From contig VZRZ01004297.1 of assembly GCA_013398175.1 (NCBI GenBank), positions 240,051 to 304,050 on the forward strand: a stretch of DNA of 64,000 nt. Direction: 5' to 3'. Positions 25,001 through 36,250 of the stretch are shown piece by piece. Below the pieces are notes generated by a model. The model was not told the DNA's origin. It did no database searches and saw only the letters and a program-made list of their open reading frames with translations. Source of the stretch: Climacteris rufus. Its lineage: Eukaryota; Chordata; Aves; Passeriformes; Climacteridae. The stretch's first letter is position 1. Each line of letters opens with the position of its first letter. The position numbers and the translations under genes are program-made.

Positions 25001-28000
25001 CAAAGGAGATTCCCAGCCAGGGAAGAGTCCCCTGAGAAGGTCAAAATGGAGACACCTCAATTCAGCAGGCTTTGGGCTCTGCCTTGCTGACTCTGCACTG
25101 GCAGTTTCCAGAAAACAGCTCAAGACGTTTCTTCCCATTTCAGAAAGCAGCATGAGCACCCAGGGGCTGTACAGAACAAAAATACCTAAAACATCTAAGT
25201 GAAACTGCTTGTTTCCAAAGCACGATGGGAAAAAACCCTGCACACTTTCCTCATGCCTAGCACCATGCAGGCAAGCCAGTAATTCTCCCAAATGCCAGCA
25301 GTGCACCACTCAACTCTGCTACTTGCATCAGACAAATGTGAGATGAGCACGTGAAAATGTAGAAAATTATCACAGGTATCCAACTGAAAAGATCTACAGG
25401 TCTTTACATGTTGGTTGTTTGGGTGTGGGGTTGGTTGTTTGGGCTTTTTTTTCCTTTGGTTTATTTTGACAGGCACATGCACCTCTACTAGAGAAACTAA
25501 GCAAAACATGAACAGCTTTTCCCTGGAATTTTTTTATCCCAGAAGATGATTATTCTTCCATAAACCTCTCTAGAAATGAAAGCTCCAGCCTGGTTTGTGC
25601 TTCAGTACACTCCAGGATACAGTTTTGCAATGCTGAATCATATTTCACATGTACATGACAATGGGGACTGCAGCTTTTTATTTTTAAAGAGAATTTGTTA
25701 CTCACTATGTTCCATTTTTCTTCTATACAGTAATATTTTATCCCATTTTGGTCCAGACGTTATCCCTGCTTGTAATAAATCAGACCAAAACTACACAGTT
25801 GGACAAGTCCCTCAATGAGTATAGATATGACCTGATTTGATTTCACATGTGATTCATATCACAGGAGACTTTGATGTTTTAACAGGCACAACTTCACCTA
25901 AAGTTGTTTCATCTTATGGATGATGTACTTAAGCCTCCGTCTGACTGACCTTTGCATCAGTTTGAAGCACTCCCAGCTTGTTACCTACACCTTTCCTTAG
26001 CTAAAACTCACTATTTTAAGTCTCCATCCATCAAGTTGGCTTGAAAGATATTCAGGAGATGGGAGGAGGAAAAAAAGGCTACCTGAAATCAAGCTAGAAG
26101 TAGCACTCCAATTTTGTCTCAGTCACCTAGAAGGTAATTTCTCTAAATTTATTCCACACTAAGGAAAGGCCCAATGCAGCTTTATCTGCCTAGTGCATTA
26201 ATACACAGTACACCTTGAAGATTATATCAAGATAAAAAGGTGACATCCCTGTAAAAAAAAAAAAAGCTTTTCAATCTAAACTTACAGGTGTTACTGTACA
26301 CAACTATAAATAAGGCTTAAGACCAGAAGGCCCTTGCATGCAGCAGCTTGCTGAGTACACAACTGCTGCTGTTCCATTTCAAATGAGCAATCTGAGCACT
26401 GAGAACCAGTCCTGGAAATGAGATGTCCACCTGCCTGGAGTCAGTGATCAACCTCTGCCATGCCACCATCCTGCCCGTGACTGCAGCTGGCACCAGTGAG
26501 ATTGTTACAATGGCAACTTCACACACGACCTCCTGCGCTTGGTTTAAGGCAAGACAATGAGATTGTGTGGTTTTTTGGCAAATTCGTCATCGTGCATGTT
26601 AATGTCCACATGGAAGAACATCCCAAAACTGCTGGACTGGCACATGAAGTGAATGCACTTGCTTTAGTATTCCGTGCAATATTTAATTCACAAAAAATAC
26701 AGACTTGCAATTGAGCCTGACTAAAGATGGAGGGCTCAGACTAAGTACTATAAAACTATACCAAGATCTCTCCTCCTGTACTAAATTTGGTTAAACAGAG
26801 GGTATCATTTCACTTCATACAACTCAAGAGTGCTCCGAAGAGGAGGCGTTGCATTTATCCTCCACCATCCCCAGTTCCCATCAAGCAGTTTGCAGCAGTT
26901 CTGGTGCTTGTCAAACTCTTCTCCTAAGCCAGTTTACATCACTGAGCAACAGCACAGAAACAACTCTGCAAAGTGCAGTGTCTTCTGATGCATCACTGAC
27001 TTGGACTAAGGGCCTGCAAGCATCAGGATGGAAATGCCTGGCCAGAAGCAGCCCATGGAGAACAAGACCTCTCTGCTTTTGCTGAGAAACAGTTGTTAGA
27101 GTAGATGGCCAAGCTAGCTTTCATCTTCAGTTTCAGAGAAACAAATGGTATTTTGAAGGACATTTATAGAAAACTGAGAAAAGTGACCACACCATAAAGA
27201 AACCAGAGGTCTGATAAGCAAGGCTGAAACAGCTTTTCAATCTGTTTTGCTTTGTGAACATTTGTTCTATTTCACAGTCTCAAAGTTGGGAGTATTTGCT
27301 TAAAGTCCAGCCCTTTTGTTTTCAAAAGGAACTCACACTACCTCTACCCAGCCCACCATCTCGCTCAGATTAATATATTCAGGAGTTTGGGTTTTTCTCT
27401 GTTTGCAGGGGTTATAGGGTTTTTTTAGCTTGGCTGGTTTTGTTTAGAACACGGACAGGACACTAGAGAGGGTTTATACACACGCACACACACACAAAAG
27501 GTCACCCACTGAACAGCTAAATCAAATGAAATATTTTTCCTCCCTAGGTTAAAAAAGTCTAAAGAAGTTGGCAACACAAGCTTGCTACTCTGTATTCCTC
27601 CTACCATATTCTCAGGGTCATTCTTCCAGAGCTCCTGGTAAATCAGTGAGAGGAATTCAATAGCAGGCACTACTGGGATTGAGGGAAAAAAAGTCTTCAT
27701 CTGTCAGCTCTCAGCAGCTTTCCTGCAGTACACCCTTATTTCCTGTAACTGCAGGGTTCATCTCGATTTCCCCTCAAGCCAGGGAGCACAAATTAGCTCC
27801 AAATAACAGTGACCAAAAAAAGAATCAGTTCTGAGTTTTTAAGAGCTCCAAAAAGCAACAAAGCACGGACTTGTCAATATCCACTATGCAGACTGAAAGA
27901 AAAACCCCACAACCTGTGAGAGGCAGATGTGTATGGTCACAGAAGACCCTGCCCCACCTTCTCCACATAAGCCAAGGGTTCAAAGCACAGCAGTCACAAG

Positions 28001-28838
28001 ATAACGTTGGCCAAAAGCTACAAACTAAAAGAAGAAATTAAATTTTGGATCAGGCATTAATTAATCATTGACTTCAAAGGTTTTTTTAAATTCCTGGGCG
28101 GTGTTCAGAGACACATTCCAAGCAGCAAACAGGAAACTTTCTCCTTTTTGCCATACATCAGATTTAGCCCTCCAAGAGCTCTGTGGTAAGACTTAGTTTT
28201 GCAACAATGGGTGAGTGCCACAATATGATATCAGGAGACAAAGTCAAAGGAAGGTTCCTCCAAGTCACCACCTGGAAAAGCCCTTCCCCAAAGCTCAACT
28301 AGAAGGCCATGACACTTCCTCACTGAAGTGCTTCTCCTATCTACTTGCACTGGGACACCAATAAGTTCCTTTGATAACTGCAAGAAAAGGTACATTGGAA
28401 TTCACTTCTTTACAGTGTAGAAACAGAGCCTGGCTTCCCCACCCCCAATACATAAGAAAATTTTGACTTGCTATATTTATGCTCAAGTTAACAAACACAA
28501 AGGTAAATGACTTAACCACCAAACTACTTTTCTCCTGCAGGAAAAATCCAAATTACTCACCCTGTTATACATGTATCTAAGCATGAAGTCCAGCAGAAAA
28601 GATTTTCCTTTGCGGAAAGCTCCTGCTACAGACACAACTACTATGTTCAGATCTTTAATATGTTCCTGAAGCAAGATTTTTTCCAAAGCTGCTTCATCTA
28701 ATTCAAAGTTATGGTCATCTTCATGGGCGAGGACAATCTGTATGGGGCGCGGCTTATCCAGTTCCACCTCGTCATCTGAGTCTGGCAGGGCATCCGAGTC
28801 TGGCAGGGCATCCTCCTCTTCTTCCTCATAAAGCTTCC
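9963..28838 (-). CDS. ATL2: ATL2, atlastin-2 ER membrane-fusion GTPase (exon 1 missing)
   Basis: Atlastin-2 is a dynamin-superfamily GTPase that tethers and fuses ER tubules into three-way junctions. Twelve exons join in frame: 28561-28838, 23864-23998, 22139-22243, 21353-21403, 19220-19276, 18552-18644, 18160-18298, 17185-17312, 15040-15096, 14193-14264, 12117-12548 and 9963-10082. They give 554 residues after a split Gly codon. In that numbering: acidic leader 1-30, P-loop GAFRKGKS 72-79, switch-1 Thr in RETTG 116-120, DTQG 144-147, RD guanine motif 215-216, helical middle domain to about 440, two hydrophobic hairpin segments about 448-467 and 470-491, then a cytosolic tail ending HHARLKTD. 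Tail and middle-domain residues fit ATL2 better than ATL1 or ATL3. Human ATL2 is 583 residues, so about 40 N-terminal residues are missing, probably in the N gap at 45074-45464. Confidence 0.96.
10496..10603 (-). CDS. ATL2: ATL2 alternative terminal coding exon (dilysine tail)
   Basis: The exon follows an AG acceptor (10604-10605) in the same phase as the canonical last exon. It encodes 35 residues beginning [12 protein letters not shown], rich in Arg, and ending SSNNNKKKN then TAG. This resembles the alternative C-terminus known for the second human ATL2 isoform. The last four residues, KKKN, fit the cytosolic KKXX ER-retrieval motif. It replaces the amphipathic tail that autoinhibits the long isoform. 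No poly(A) hexamer was seen between this stop and the next exon, so its transcript may run on into, or splice to, the common 3' UTR. Confidence 0.85.
   Translation of the reverse strand: MFSKLFEVLRRRTVRRALTSVPRQRLSSNNNKKKN
10673..10703 (+). repeat. A-rich low-complexity run
   Basis: Two long A tracts are separated by caaatcaac. On the ATL2 sense strand this is a poly-T stretch about 70-100 nt upstream of the alternative exon's acceptor. Confidence 0.85.
12117..12548 (-). CDS. ATL2: ATL2 exon 12 (middle domain, membrane hairpin)
   Basis: The largest exon, 144 codons, from [15 protein letters not shown] to [10 protein letters not shown]. It holds [12 protein letters not shown], the conserved [14 protein letters not shown] before the membrane, and two hydrophobic segments ([15 protein letters not shown] and the following [14 protein letters not shown]) that form the intramembrane hairpin. 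The donor is the weak gttggt, and splicing here chooses between two terminal exons. Confidence 0.96.
14193..14264 (-). CDS. ATL2: ATL2 exon 11
   Basis: A 72-bp exon encoding [16 protein letters not shown] then LYSKGMEQ, middle-domain helix. Borders are ctag acceptor and gtatga donor. Confidence 0.94.
15040..15096 (-). CDS. ATL2: ATL2 exon 10
   Basis: A 57-bp exon encoding [19 protein letters not shown], a highly conserved atlastin middle-domain segment. Confidence 0.94.
17185..17312 (-). CDS. ATL2: ATL2 exon 9 (start of middle domain)
   Basis: The exon completes the split Asp and encodes [20 protein letters not shown] followed by residues ending [10 protein letters not shown]. This is the linker and first helices of the three-helix bundle that crosses over during fusion. 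Confidence 0.95.
18160..18298 (-). CDS. ATL2: ATL2 exon 8
   Basis: The exon encodes [20 protein letters not shown] and [16 protein letters not shown], the end of the GTPase domain including the guanine-cap region. It ends with the first base of a split Asp codon; the donor is gtagga. Confidence 0.94.
18552..18644 (-). CDS. ATL2: ATL2 exon 7 (G4, RD motif)
   Basis: The exon encodes 31 residues beginning [15 protein letters not shown]. The Arg-Asp pair replaces the N/TKxD guanine-specificity motif in atlastins. The exon ends LEKRLQ. Confidence 0.94.
18727..18811 (+). repeat. 17-bp direct repeat pair in ATL2 intron 6
   Basis: gtatttggctgctctaa occurs at 18727-18743 and again at 18795-18811, start to start 68 bp. 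The DNA between shows no other clear duplication. Confidence 0.9.
19220..19276 (-). CDS. ATL2: ATL2 exon 6
   Basis: A 57-bp exon encoding [19 protein letters not shown] of the GTPase domain, with acceptor ctctcag and donor gtaatt. Confidence 0.93.
21353..21403 (-). CDS. ATL2: ATL2 exon 5
   Basis: A 51-bp microexon-like exon encoding [17 protein letters not shown] of the GTPase domain. It is too short to stand out in ORF scanning and is placed by family order and by intact AG/GT borders. Confidence 0.93.
22139..22243 (-). CDS. ATL2: ATL2 exon 4 (G3, DTQG)
   Basis: The exon encodes 35 residues, [17 protein letters not shown] and onward. DTQG is the G3/switch-2 motif of the atlastin/GBP group. 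Confidence 0.95.
23611..23755 (-). mobile_element. CR1 LINE 3' fragment, reverse orientation, ATL2 intron 3
   Basis: Read on the plus strand it starts tagaatcat, then an attatttaggctgaaa-like stretch, gataccttccactacatcag and gttgctcagaacccctctg, the reverse complement of a CR1 tail. It is diverged and short, and lies in the same orientation as ATL2. Confidence 0.75.
23864..23998 (-). CDS. ATL2: ATL2 exon 3 (switch 1)
   Basis: The exon encodes 45 residues from [12 protein letters not shown] through [17 protein letters not shown] to KPNGTK. RETTG carries the magnesium-binding switch-1 threonine. The acceptor is ttttgtag and the donor gtgagt. Confidence 0.95.
25409..25470 (+). repeat. T/G-rich low-complexity tract
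   Basis: Repeated ttggttgtttggg and tttttttcc in ATL2 intron 2. No unit long enough to call a tandem repeat. Confidence 0.6.
26253..26265 (+). repeat. Poly-A run in ATL2 intron 2
   Basis: Thirteen consecutive A. No flanking retroposon body was recognised. Confidence 0.8.
27477..27497 (+). repeat. (CA)n microsatellite, imperfect
   Basis: A run of about ten CA units interrupted once by CG, in ATL2 intron 2. Confidence 0.85.
28561..28838 (-). CDS. ATL2: ATL2 exon 2 (acidic leader, P-loop)
   Basis: The exon starts with two bases of a split Gly, then KLYEEEEED. It contains a tandemly duplicated ALPDSD segment, [18 protein letters not shown] and the G1 loop GAFRKGKS, whose Arg is the catalytic arginine in atlastins. 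It ends MYNR before donor gtgagt. The acidic leader is about 11 codons longer than the human one as I recall it. Confidence 0.95.
28778..28813. repeat. Perfect 18-bp tandem duplication in ATL2 exon 2
   Basis: Two exact copies of gagtctggcagggcatcc (28778-28795 and 28796-28813) sit head to tail inside the coding exon. On the minus strand they encode two successive ALPDSD units in frame. Confidence 0.97.
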
Positions 28839-31735
28839 CTGCAAGTTGACAGGGGAGAACACATCAGTAAGTCAGAGCTTAGGGCAATAACCATTTTTAA
28901 GTGAAGCCTTGAGTTGGGCTTACATTTCCAGCAGCATGGGTAACGTTCTTGGGAATGCAAAGAGATAAACAGTAGTTCCCTGTCCATTTCCATCAGCCTA
29001 CATTTCAGATTTTCTCTCTTTCACTTTCAAATATTATCTACATATGAAGAAATCACCAAAAAACACCTTTATTTTCAGCTTCTAAACCCCCTCTTAAGTG
29101 CAACTTCCATTAAAAACAAATTCAAAGGCCTTTCACATGGATAAAAATGAATAGTTTAAAACAAGCTCCAAAGAGGACCAAAAAAAGGCCACTGCTGTAT
29201 CACCACCTTCTGACATTGTTGTAAGGGGCTGGGGGGGAAATGAATGTTTTCTGTCAGTTTTGCTTGCCAACAGGTACAAGCAAGACCATGGATCTAGTGT
29301 GGAACCCCAGGATACACCAGATGAATAAGCTCCTCTCTTAGTCCAACACTTTATACCTGTTTCAAGTCTCAGTACAGCACAGACTTTAGAGCACCTATTC
29401 CCTGTTTCCAAGAGGATAAAGTCCTGAGCACGTGCAAGGCCTAACACTTCTGGGATAAGAAAACCAAAAAAACACTGAAGTAGTTTCTGGCTTCATATTC
29501 TTCTTACAAGGCACTATTAAGCAAGATTTAGTAACACTAAGTATCAACTCTTAAAAAAACTGTTGAGACTATTTTATATACAATTTGAGAATCAATACTC
29601 TTTCAGGATCAACAATAGCTGAAAGAACTGTAACTCAGATTAGATTTAAATTCCTAATGAATTACAAGGTAACACAGCCCTTCAGACACACACTGTAATA
29701 GTACCAATATCCTATTTTCCTGACTTCTAGAATTCAGGAGTTAATTGAGGTAGAGGTCTAAGAGAAAACCAAAGTAACCCATCCAAGATGAAGTCTCCTC
29801 TCTTGTTCAGGCACCACAACACTGAAGTCTGTCCCACAGCAGAAAGCAACTCTACCACTCCTGATTCCACTCTTCCTAGCAAGCATCTGGAAAGCAGTTC
29901 TGTGCTGACAGAATTGCCTCCCACTCCACATTTACATTTTGCCATTTTCTGTTGGAACCCCATGTGCACAGACCTGATCAAGGCACCTTCCTACCAGTTA
30001 CTTATCTGGGATTATCACACACAGTTTTAAGTCCTTCTAGTCATGCTTGCACTTCCAAGCACTGCTTTAGCAAAGCCAAAGCAGCAGCCACCTCCAGTCC
30101 CTTGATGTGCTGCCCACAGGGACATTTCCTGTGGAAGCAGCCCCCAAGGAGTGTTCTCCTGCAGGATGCATCCATGAAGCACCACGGAACACAGTGTCAT
30201 TCACTTATGGCAGAGAACCTGCCAATGCTCACAGGACCTGCCAACTCATTCCTGCCAGTCATTCCACACCATTCCCAGCAAAGAACTTAGGAACAGTGCT
30301 CCAATACACTCTCTCTTGTGGGTGTAATGAGACATTTGAGTTCTTACCATGAATTTGAAAAACATGGTGGCCCTGAAGTTTTTCCAGCAACTGTCTCTTT
30401 ACCCAGCTCTGACAACACTTCATTTAATTGCAAATGACAGAGGATGTTTCCATTTCCAAACATCAAATGTGGTGCTGCCCCTAAGGCCAATGGCACTAAA
30501 TCTTAAAAAAAAAATTGTTTGAATCTATTAAGCTGGCATGGGACTTGGCTTGAACAGGAAGTACACTTGAATGCTTAAATCCTAAGCAGCGAGAACTAAA
30601 CTCCAACATTGTCCAAGTGGGTGTGCAAAACAGTCCCTAGCATCACCCTAACTCAAACTGATCAACAAAGCTGGCCAAAAAATTTATTCTGCCTTTCAGC
30701 CAGAAAGGCTTTGTTCCCCTCTCCATATTGACAACCTCCCAGCTGTAGAGAAGGAGAATCCAGGGTTTATACCAGCAGGCCTGACAACTGGAAGGAGTAA
30801 CTTTTAATAGAAAATCTATCAACAGGACAACAAACTATACTGACCCAATATTGGTCACCACTTCAGAGGAAAATCTCTCACCTTTGGCCTATAGCTTTTG
30901 TATTCCCAGATATTAAACAAGCCCTCTTTTTCTGAAAGAGTTTAGAAAACAGGCTTTGCCCCGTATAGGCAGGATCCTTTGTAGGCCAGAAAACTTGGAA
31001 TGATAGCCCAGGTAGGAAGGGATGAAGATTTTGACAGTCAGAAAGAAAGTCTTCAGCATCACAGCCTAGAAACATAAAGGGAATAATTCTATTGATAAAA
31101 GCATCAAAGTCAGATAGCTCCAAGAAGAGGCCCCTGTTTTAGCAAACATAATCACACAATGTTCCAAAGCTTCTGCTCCAAGGTATGGCCCTGGTAACAA
31201 GTTTAACTTGGTTACTTAGAAGAGTCTTACATTCCTCCATTTAAATGCACACCTCAGCTGCAGTAAGGCATTGGGTTTGTAAACAAGGGCAGACTGCAAA
31301 ACAGTTTAAAGTCACACCTGCAACTTCTCCTCATTCACTTGGAGTCTGACATTAAGCACTCTGTCCTACCTGGAAGTCATCAAAACTTGTCAGACCTCAA
31401 AGACCTGAAGCTGTAGCAGCATCCTCCTGCCACTGCAGAGCACAGCCATCCAAAGGCTCTTCAGGCCAAGCAGCTTCCTGCACAAACCAGTGGAATGGTC
31501 CTTTATCATTAGTTATTTATAAACAAGTAGATTCTCCCTATCACAAGGAGACAGTACTATCAACAGCTTACACACAATATGCCCATTTAAAGCTCTTGTT
31601 AACAGCATTCTGCACCACTGAAGCTCATTAGCTCAGAGGGAAGAAGAGAGAAGATTCATCCTAGACCTCATTCAACTCCTATTACATTTCACTTACCAGC
31701 AGAAATTGGAAAGTCAAGTCCAGAGCATCAAGCTG

Positions 31736-31787
31736 GATTGGTTTGGTTGGTTTGGGTCAAGTTGGTTTGTTGGCTTTTTTTTTTTTT
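31736..31787 (+). repeat. GGTTT-rich tract ending in poly-T
   Basis: Repeats of ggttt and ttggt lead into about 13 consecutive T. It is low complexity within ATL2 intron 1. Confidence 0.75.
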
Positions 31788-34700
31788 GACTAGCCAGCCT
31801 AATGTATCTGAAAGTCCCCAACCTACCTACAGAAAAGACCAACCTGGCCATCAGTCAAGCACTTTAGAGGGTGGAGAACTACAGTGCTGACAGCTGTGAA
31901 AGCAACTTGATCCATCCAGAAGAGCAGGTTTGATAACTTCATGCTTGAGTGGCAGAGAACACCCCTCCTTTCAAGACTCTGAATTAGTTAGCAATTACCA
32001 GGCCACACTTTGCTCAAGGTAAGCACGTGAACTATAGAACAAGTGCTACTGCTCGTCCCAGCAGCACAATCAGCAGATGCTGACCTGTCAGGTGTCCCAG
32101 GCAGATGTCACAGCCTTTTTGGTCCTTCATCCTGTCACTCTGGCTGGTCACTGTTGCAGGCAGCACTAGAGCATTTAGAAAGCCCTTCTAAAAAGGTGTG
32201 AGCACCCTGGGCAGAAAGATCACATTCCACTCCCAAGAATTACTGTCAGTGCAGCCTCTGGAAATAAAGGTCAGGACGAGAAGCCCCCTTCACAGTCCAG
32301 TTTTCTGCAAAAGCTCTGTAGTAGGTTCTCAAAGCAGTTCATAAAATAAACATCCTGTCAGCACTGTCAGGTCAAGTCAGGTCAGAAGTTGATGAAACTG
32401 AGAACTCCAAGCCCTGCCCTTAGATGTCCCCATTCCTCACCTGCCCCAGCACAGTCACAGTGTACTACTTAAAACTCAGAATTTAAGCTGATTTGTCCTA
32501 AAGCCCACAGACTGTTCCAGGTTCTTGCAACAGTCCAGTCCCAACAAATCAAGTATAAAACAGATGAGGACTAACTTTAGAAGAGGTGGCATTCACAGAA
32601 TGACTGCTTCCGCACTGAAGTCTACCAAGCCAACTGCACAGTAATTTGGACTTTCAAAGTTCATGGCAGCAACCCTCTAGAGGTCTCCATGACAATATTT
32701 CAGTACTGCTAGAGAAGCAATCAAATTTCAGATTCATTCAACTCACTCATGGGGTTGGTGTCTATGCTGTTGGAAACTCCCATGGGCACAAATCTGAACC
32801 TCAGGCTTTTAGTACACACAGAGAAGTTCTCATCTGTCAAACCATATGGCAGATGCACGTAGCTCGGTGCTGCAGGCCCAGAAAGCCACAGTTAAATTCT
32901 TTTTTTTTCCAAGATGTTCATCTGACCTTTGAAGTCTCTGTAGTACTGAACTAAGAGACTCCAGACTGTGGTCACATCTACTGCTCTGTCTGGAGATGAT
33001 GCAGACAGATCATCACCCAGCCTTGCCCCTGAGGTCTGCCATCCATTCACACCTATTGCTATGGCTGTTCACCAATCACTCCCTACCTCATTTTGGCTTC
33101 CTCCAACCTGAATTATTCCATTAGAACCCGTGGGCTAACACACGGCTCTGACTGGCATCATCACCTCCTAATCCAGGTCAAACAGGCTGGGAGACACAAG
33201 AGAAGCAATGCTGTACAGCAAGATACAGAAGCAGACAGATTTGAATGGGAACAAATACAGCCAAGAGGAGATACTACCACTCAGTTTCCCTATAAACTCC
33301 TCACTCCACTCGGTAACAACTACAGCAGGAGTGCTATTTATTCTCACCAGCTAAGTATCCAGAACAAGCAGCATTTGTTGAAACACTAAGGCGGATTTTG
33401 AGAACAGTAGCTTCTTGTGTGTGCAGACAATATTTCAACTGAACAAACTCAACTAAATAACCCATTTCTTAAAGGGTGAGGTAAAATGAAAAGCTAATTC
33501 CTGCTTCCCTTAAGTACACAGCCAGCAGCTGATGACCTACTTGTCCTGTGTAAGAACACAGGAGTGAAAACACTCAGACACTGCACGCTATGAAAATAAG
33601 AGACAACCTGCTTTAAATGCAAGTTACTCCTTTTAAGGACATCAATTGAAATAAAGTACTAACATAGTTACCTTGAAGATTCAAATACAGCTTGAGCTCT
33701 TTAAACACACGATCCACACTCCTTCATTAAAAAAAAAGCACATACTAATTGCTAAAACCAGTTGGTTTTAGATACAGCACAGGTTTTTGATCAACAAGCA
33801 CTGAATGACAACTAGTAATTGCTTCTATGGACAGTGAGTGAAACACAAACAACTGCCCACAGATGCAGCACAACATTAAAATAAATTTAAAACTGAAAAG
33901 CAAATGTGATTTAAGTCACTTTTGTTAGTGTAGCTGTCTCTCACCAGTACTTTCATGTGCTCCATCACAAGACCTCAAGCTGTACATCTTCTGGCTGGCA
34001 GTTTTAATATCTTGTTTGAGCAAAAAACCTGCACTTCGCTACAAGTCCAACTTCAAATCAAGACTTCCAGCAGCCCCAGATACTTCAGCTTTCAGCATCC
34101 CTGAACTCTTTTTCCTGGTGCTCTGCAGACACCACACCTTTGCCCCCATACAGCAGCAATTCAAGCCTCCTGCTCACATTTCAAAACAGATGCACACAGG
34201 CTTTGCCAGCACCACCTGAACGGTGAACAGCGAGCTGAAATGAGCTACACCAAGCTCGAGTCATCTCATCTGAAATCTTGTTCAACCTCCACACCCTGAG
34301 GGAGTTCATGGCTTGAATCAAGAGCTTAAAATAAGTTATCATGAGGAAGCTGCTGCACTGCATTTAAATGTAAGGCGTTCTCCCCGTGCTTCAGGCAGGA
34401 AATTTTCCTTGGGGAGAAAGGACACAAACTGCTTAAATGTTTCTTGTTTGCTGTAGTGAACGGAGGAAAGTGTAGGCATGTGTGAACTGAGTTCCAGAGC
34501 ACAGAAAGAAAATATGGTAACCTTCAAACCTTATTTGGACACATCTGCTGGGGGGAAAAAAAAAAAAGACTGGATTTAAGCCACAAAATTGTCCTGTCCT
34601 TTCTCCAGCAGCCCTACTCCATGCACTAAACTCACATGAAAGCTATGGGGCTGCCACAGACCTTAATGCATCACTGCCTTCTTACTGCTGCCTAGTAAAT

Positions 34701-36250
34701 AGTGCCAAGTAGCTCATTTTAAGGCCAGAAATAATTAAATGTTTTGAATATTTCAGCTATAAATAGGGCTGGTGAGCTAAGTTCCAAAGACTTGCTTGGA
34801 CATCCAATAGGACTGATAGAGGTGTAGGGTGATAGGGGGAAGGCACATTTAACCTCTCTGTTCCTTCAGGGCAATGGGATGTTAAAGGGACAGATGTGGA
34901 ACTGTTACATAAACAGTGAGCTGAAACAAGAAGTACCTGAAGCTACAGTTCTGCCAGGGAAGGGGAAAAAAGAAGATATTCTGATGACCTAGATACCTGT
35001 GAAGCACCATAACTAATCAAACAATAGGCTTGTCCACTCCTAGGTGCCTTACATTGCTTCTCTGCTGGGTGGTCTGCACACATGCAGGAGCAGACAGCTC
35101 TCCCCTGCACAAAAAACTGGTAAGATGGCATTTTGCATTCTCCATTTATGGGGACAAAAAAGTGAGAGGGAAACTCTGTATAATGAAGAGGTGTAGCAAA
35201 AAAAAGTCAACCCTCAAATTCAGCTATTCTCAGCAAGAATGCCAATAAGCAGAGACTAAGACGGAAGCAGCACAAGCCTTAACACAACCCAGTAAGTAAA
35301 AAACAAAAAAAAATCATCTATATAAAAGGACTGCTTTTCAGAAAGCACATCATGAACTTGGTAAGAAAGATGTTTCTCCACAGCTACAAGAAAAATCATG
35401 CAGGGTAGGGATAGTGGCAAAGTATGCTTCTCATCCTTCTTCTCCTCTGCCCAAAAATCACAGCTATTAATAGCACACTCACTGAAGGACCCAACAGGAT
35501 CTGTACCCACAGTAAGATTCACCAGTACTTTTCCAGGCCCCTCAAAGGAAGCTGTATTAGAATACTAAGACTAAGGGCAGATGAAAGCACTAAAAGGCCT
35601 CTTCCTCACCTTTTCTCCCCTTTTTTACCCATCACACAGGTTCTTGAGGATGGGAGTCAGAATACTCCAGATGTGACAATGGCCTAGTTCACCATGAACT
35701 CTGGAAATGGCAGGTCACAGCTCCTCATGCACACTGCAAGAGAACTGGATCCTTGCAGGCCACACACATTTAAACCAGGCAGACTTCTGCTTGTATTTCA
35801 GAGCGATTTAATTTAAGGCTCTTGCTCACTCAGGAAGTCAGTATTTTCTAATTGGTTTAGGCCATAACTATGTTTTCTGGTATCTTGTATGTATCCTCAT
35901 GTCAGCAGCCAGTAATTTCAACAAAGATCACCTAACCTAAATCAGCATTTTGAGTGAGAAGGATAGAGAGAAAAGAATAAGGTGAGAGATGTCAGCTGCA
36001 ACTACCCCACGTTTGATCTTTAGATTGCCACTCCGAAGTAGTTTAAGTGACCCAGCTGCATCTGCCCCATGGCCACAGAGGAGTTCAGCAGAAAGCACAG
36101 CAGCTTCCTTTGGCTGTACAGGAAGGTATGCCAAAGGGTCAGGTTTCATACTCATTTCCAGGATAAACAAGCTGTCAGTCAGGAACACCCACATGTTTAA
36201 GGAAACACAGCAAGCCAAAGAGGCTTTACCTTTTGTTTTAGGCTTTTAGC

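Larger units (their letters stand above)
12549..28560 (-). other. ATL2: ATL2 introns 2 to 11
   Basis: Introns are 4562, 1620, 735, 2076, 575, 253, 847, 2088, 775 and 1644 bp from intron 2 to intron 11, all GT-AG. Apart from the listed CR1 fragment, CA run, T/G-rich tract and a 17-bp direct repeat, I see no further exon or RNA gene. Confidence 0.7.

Noticed and set aside
9963..28838. Identity as ATL1 or ATL3
   Set aside because: The [10 protein letters not shown] segment, [18 protein letters not shown] and both terminal exons fit ATL2; ATL1 and ATL3 differ in the tail as I recall them.
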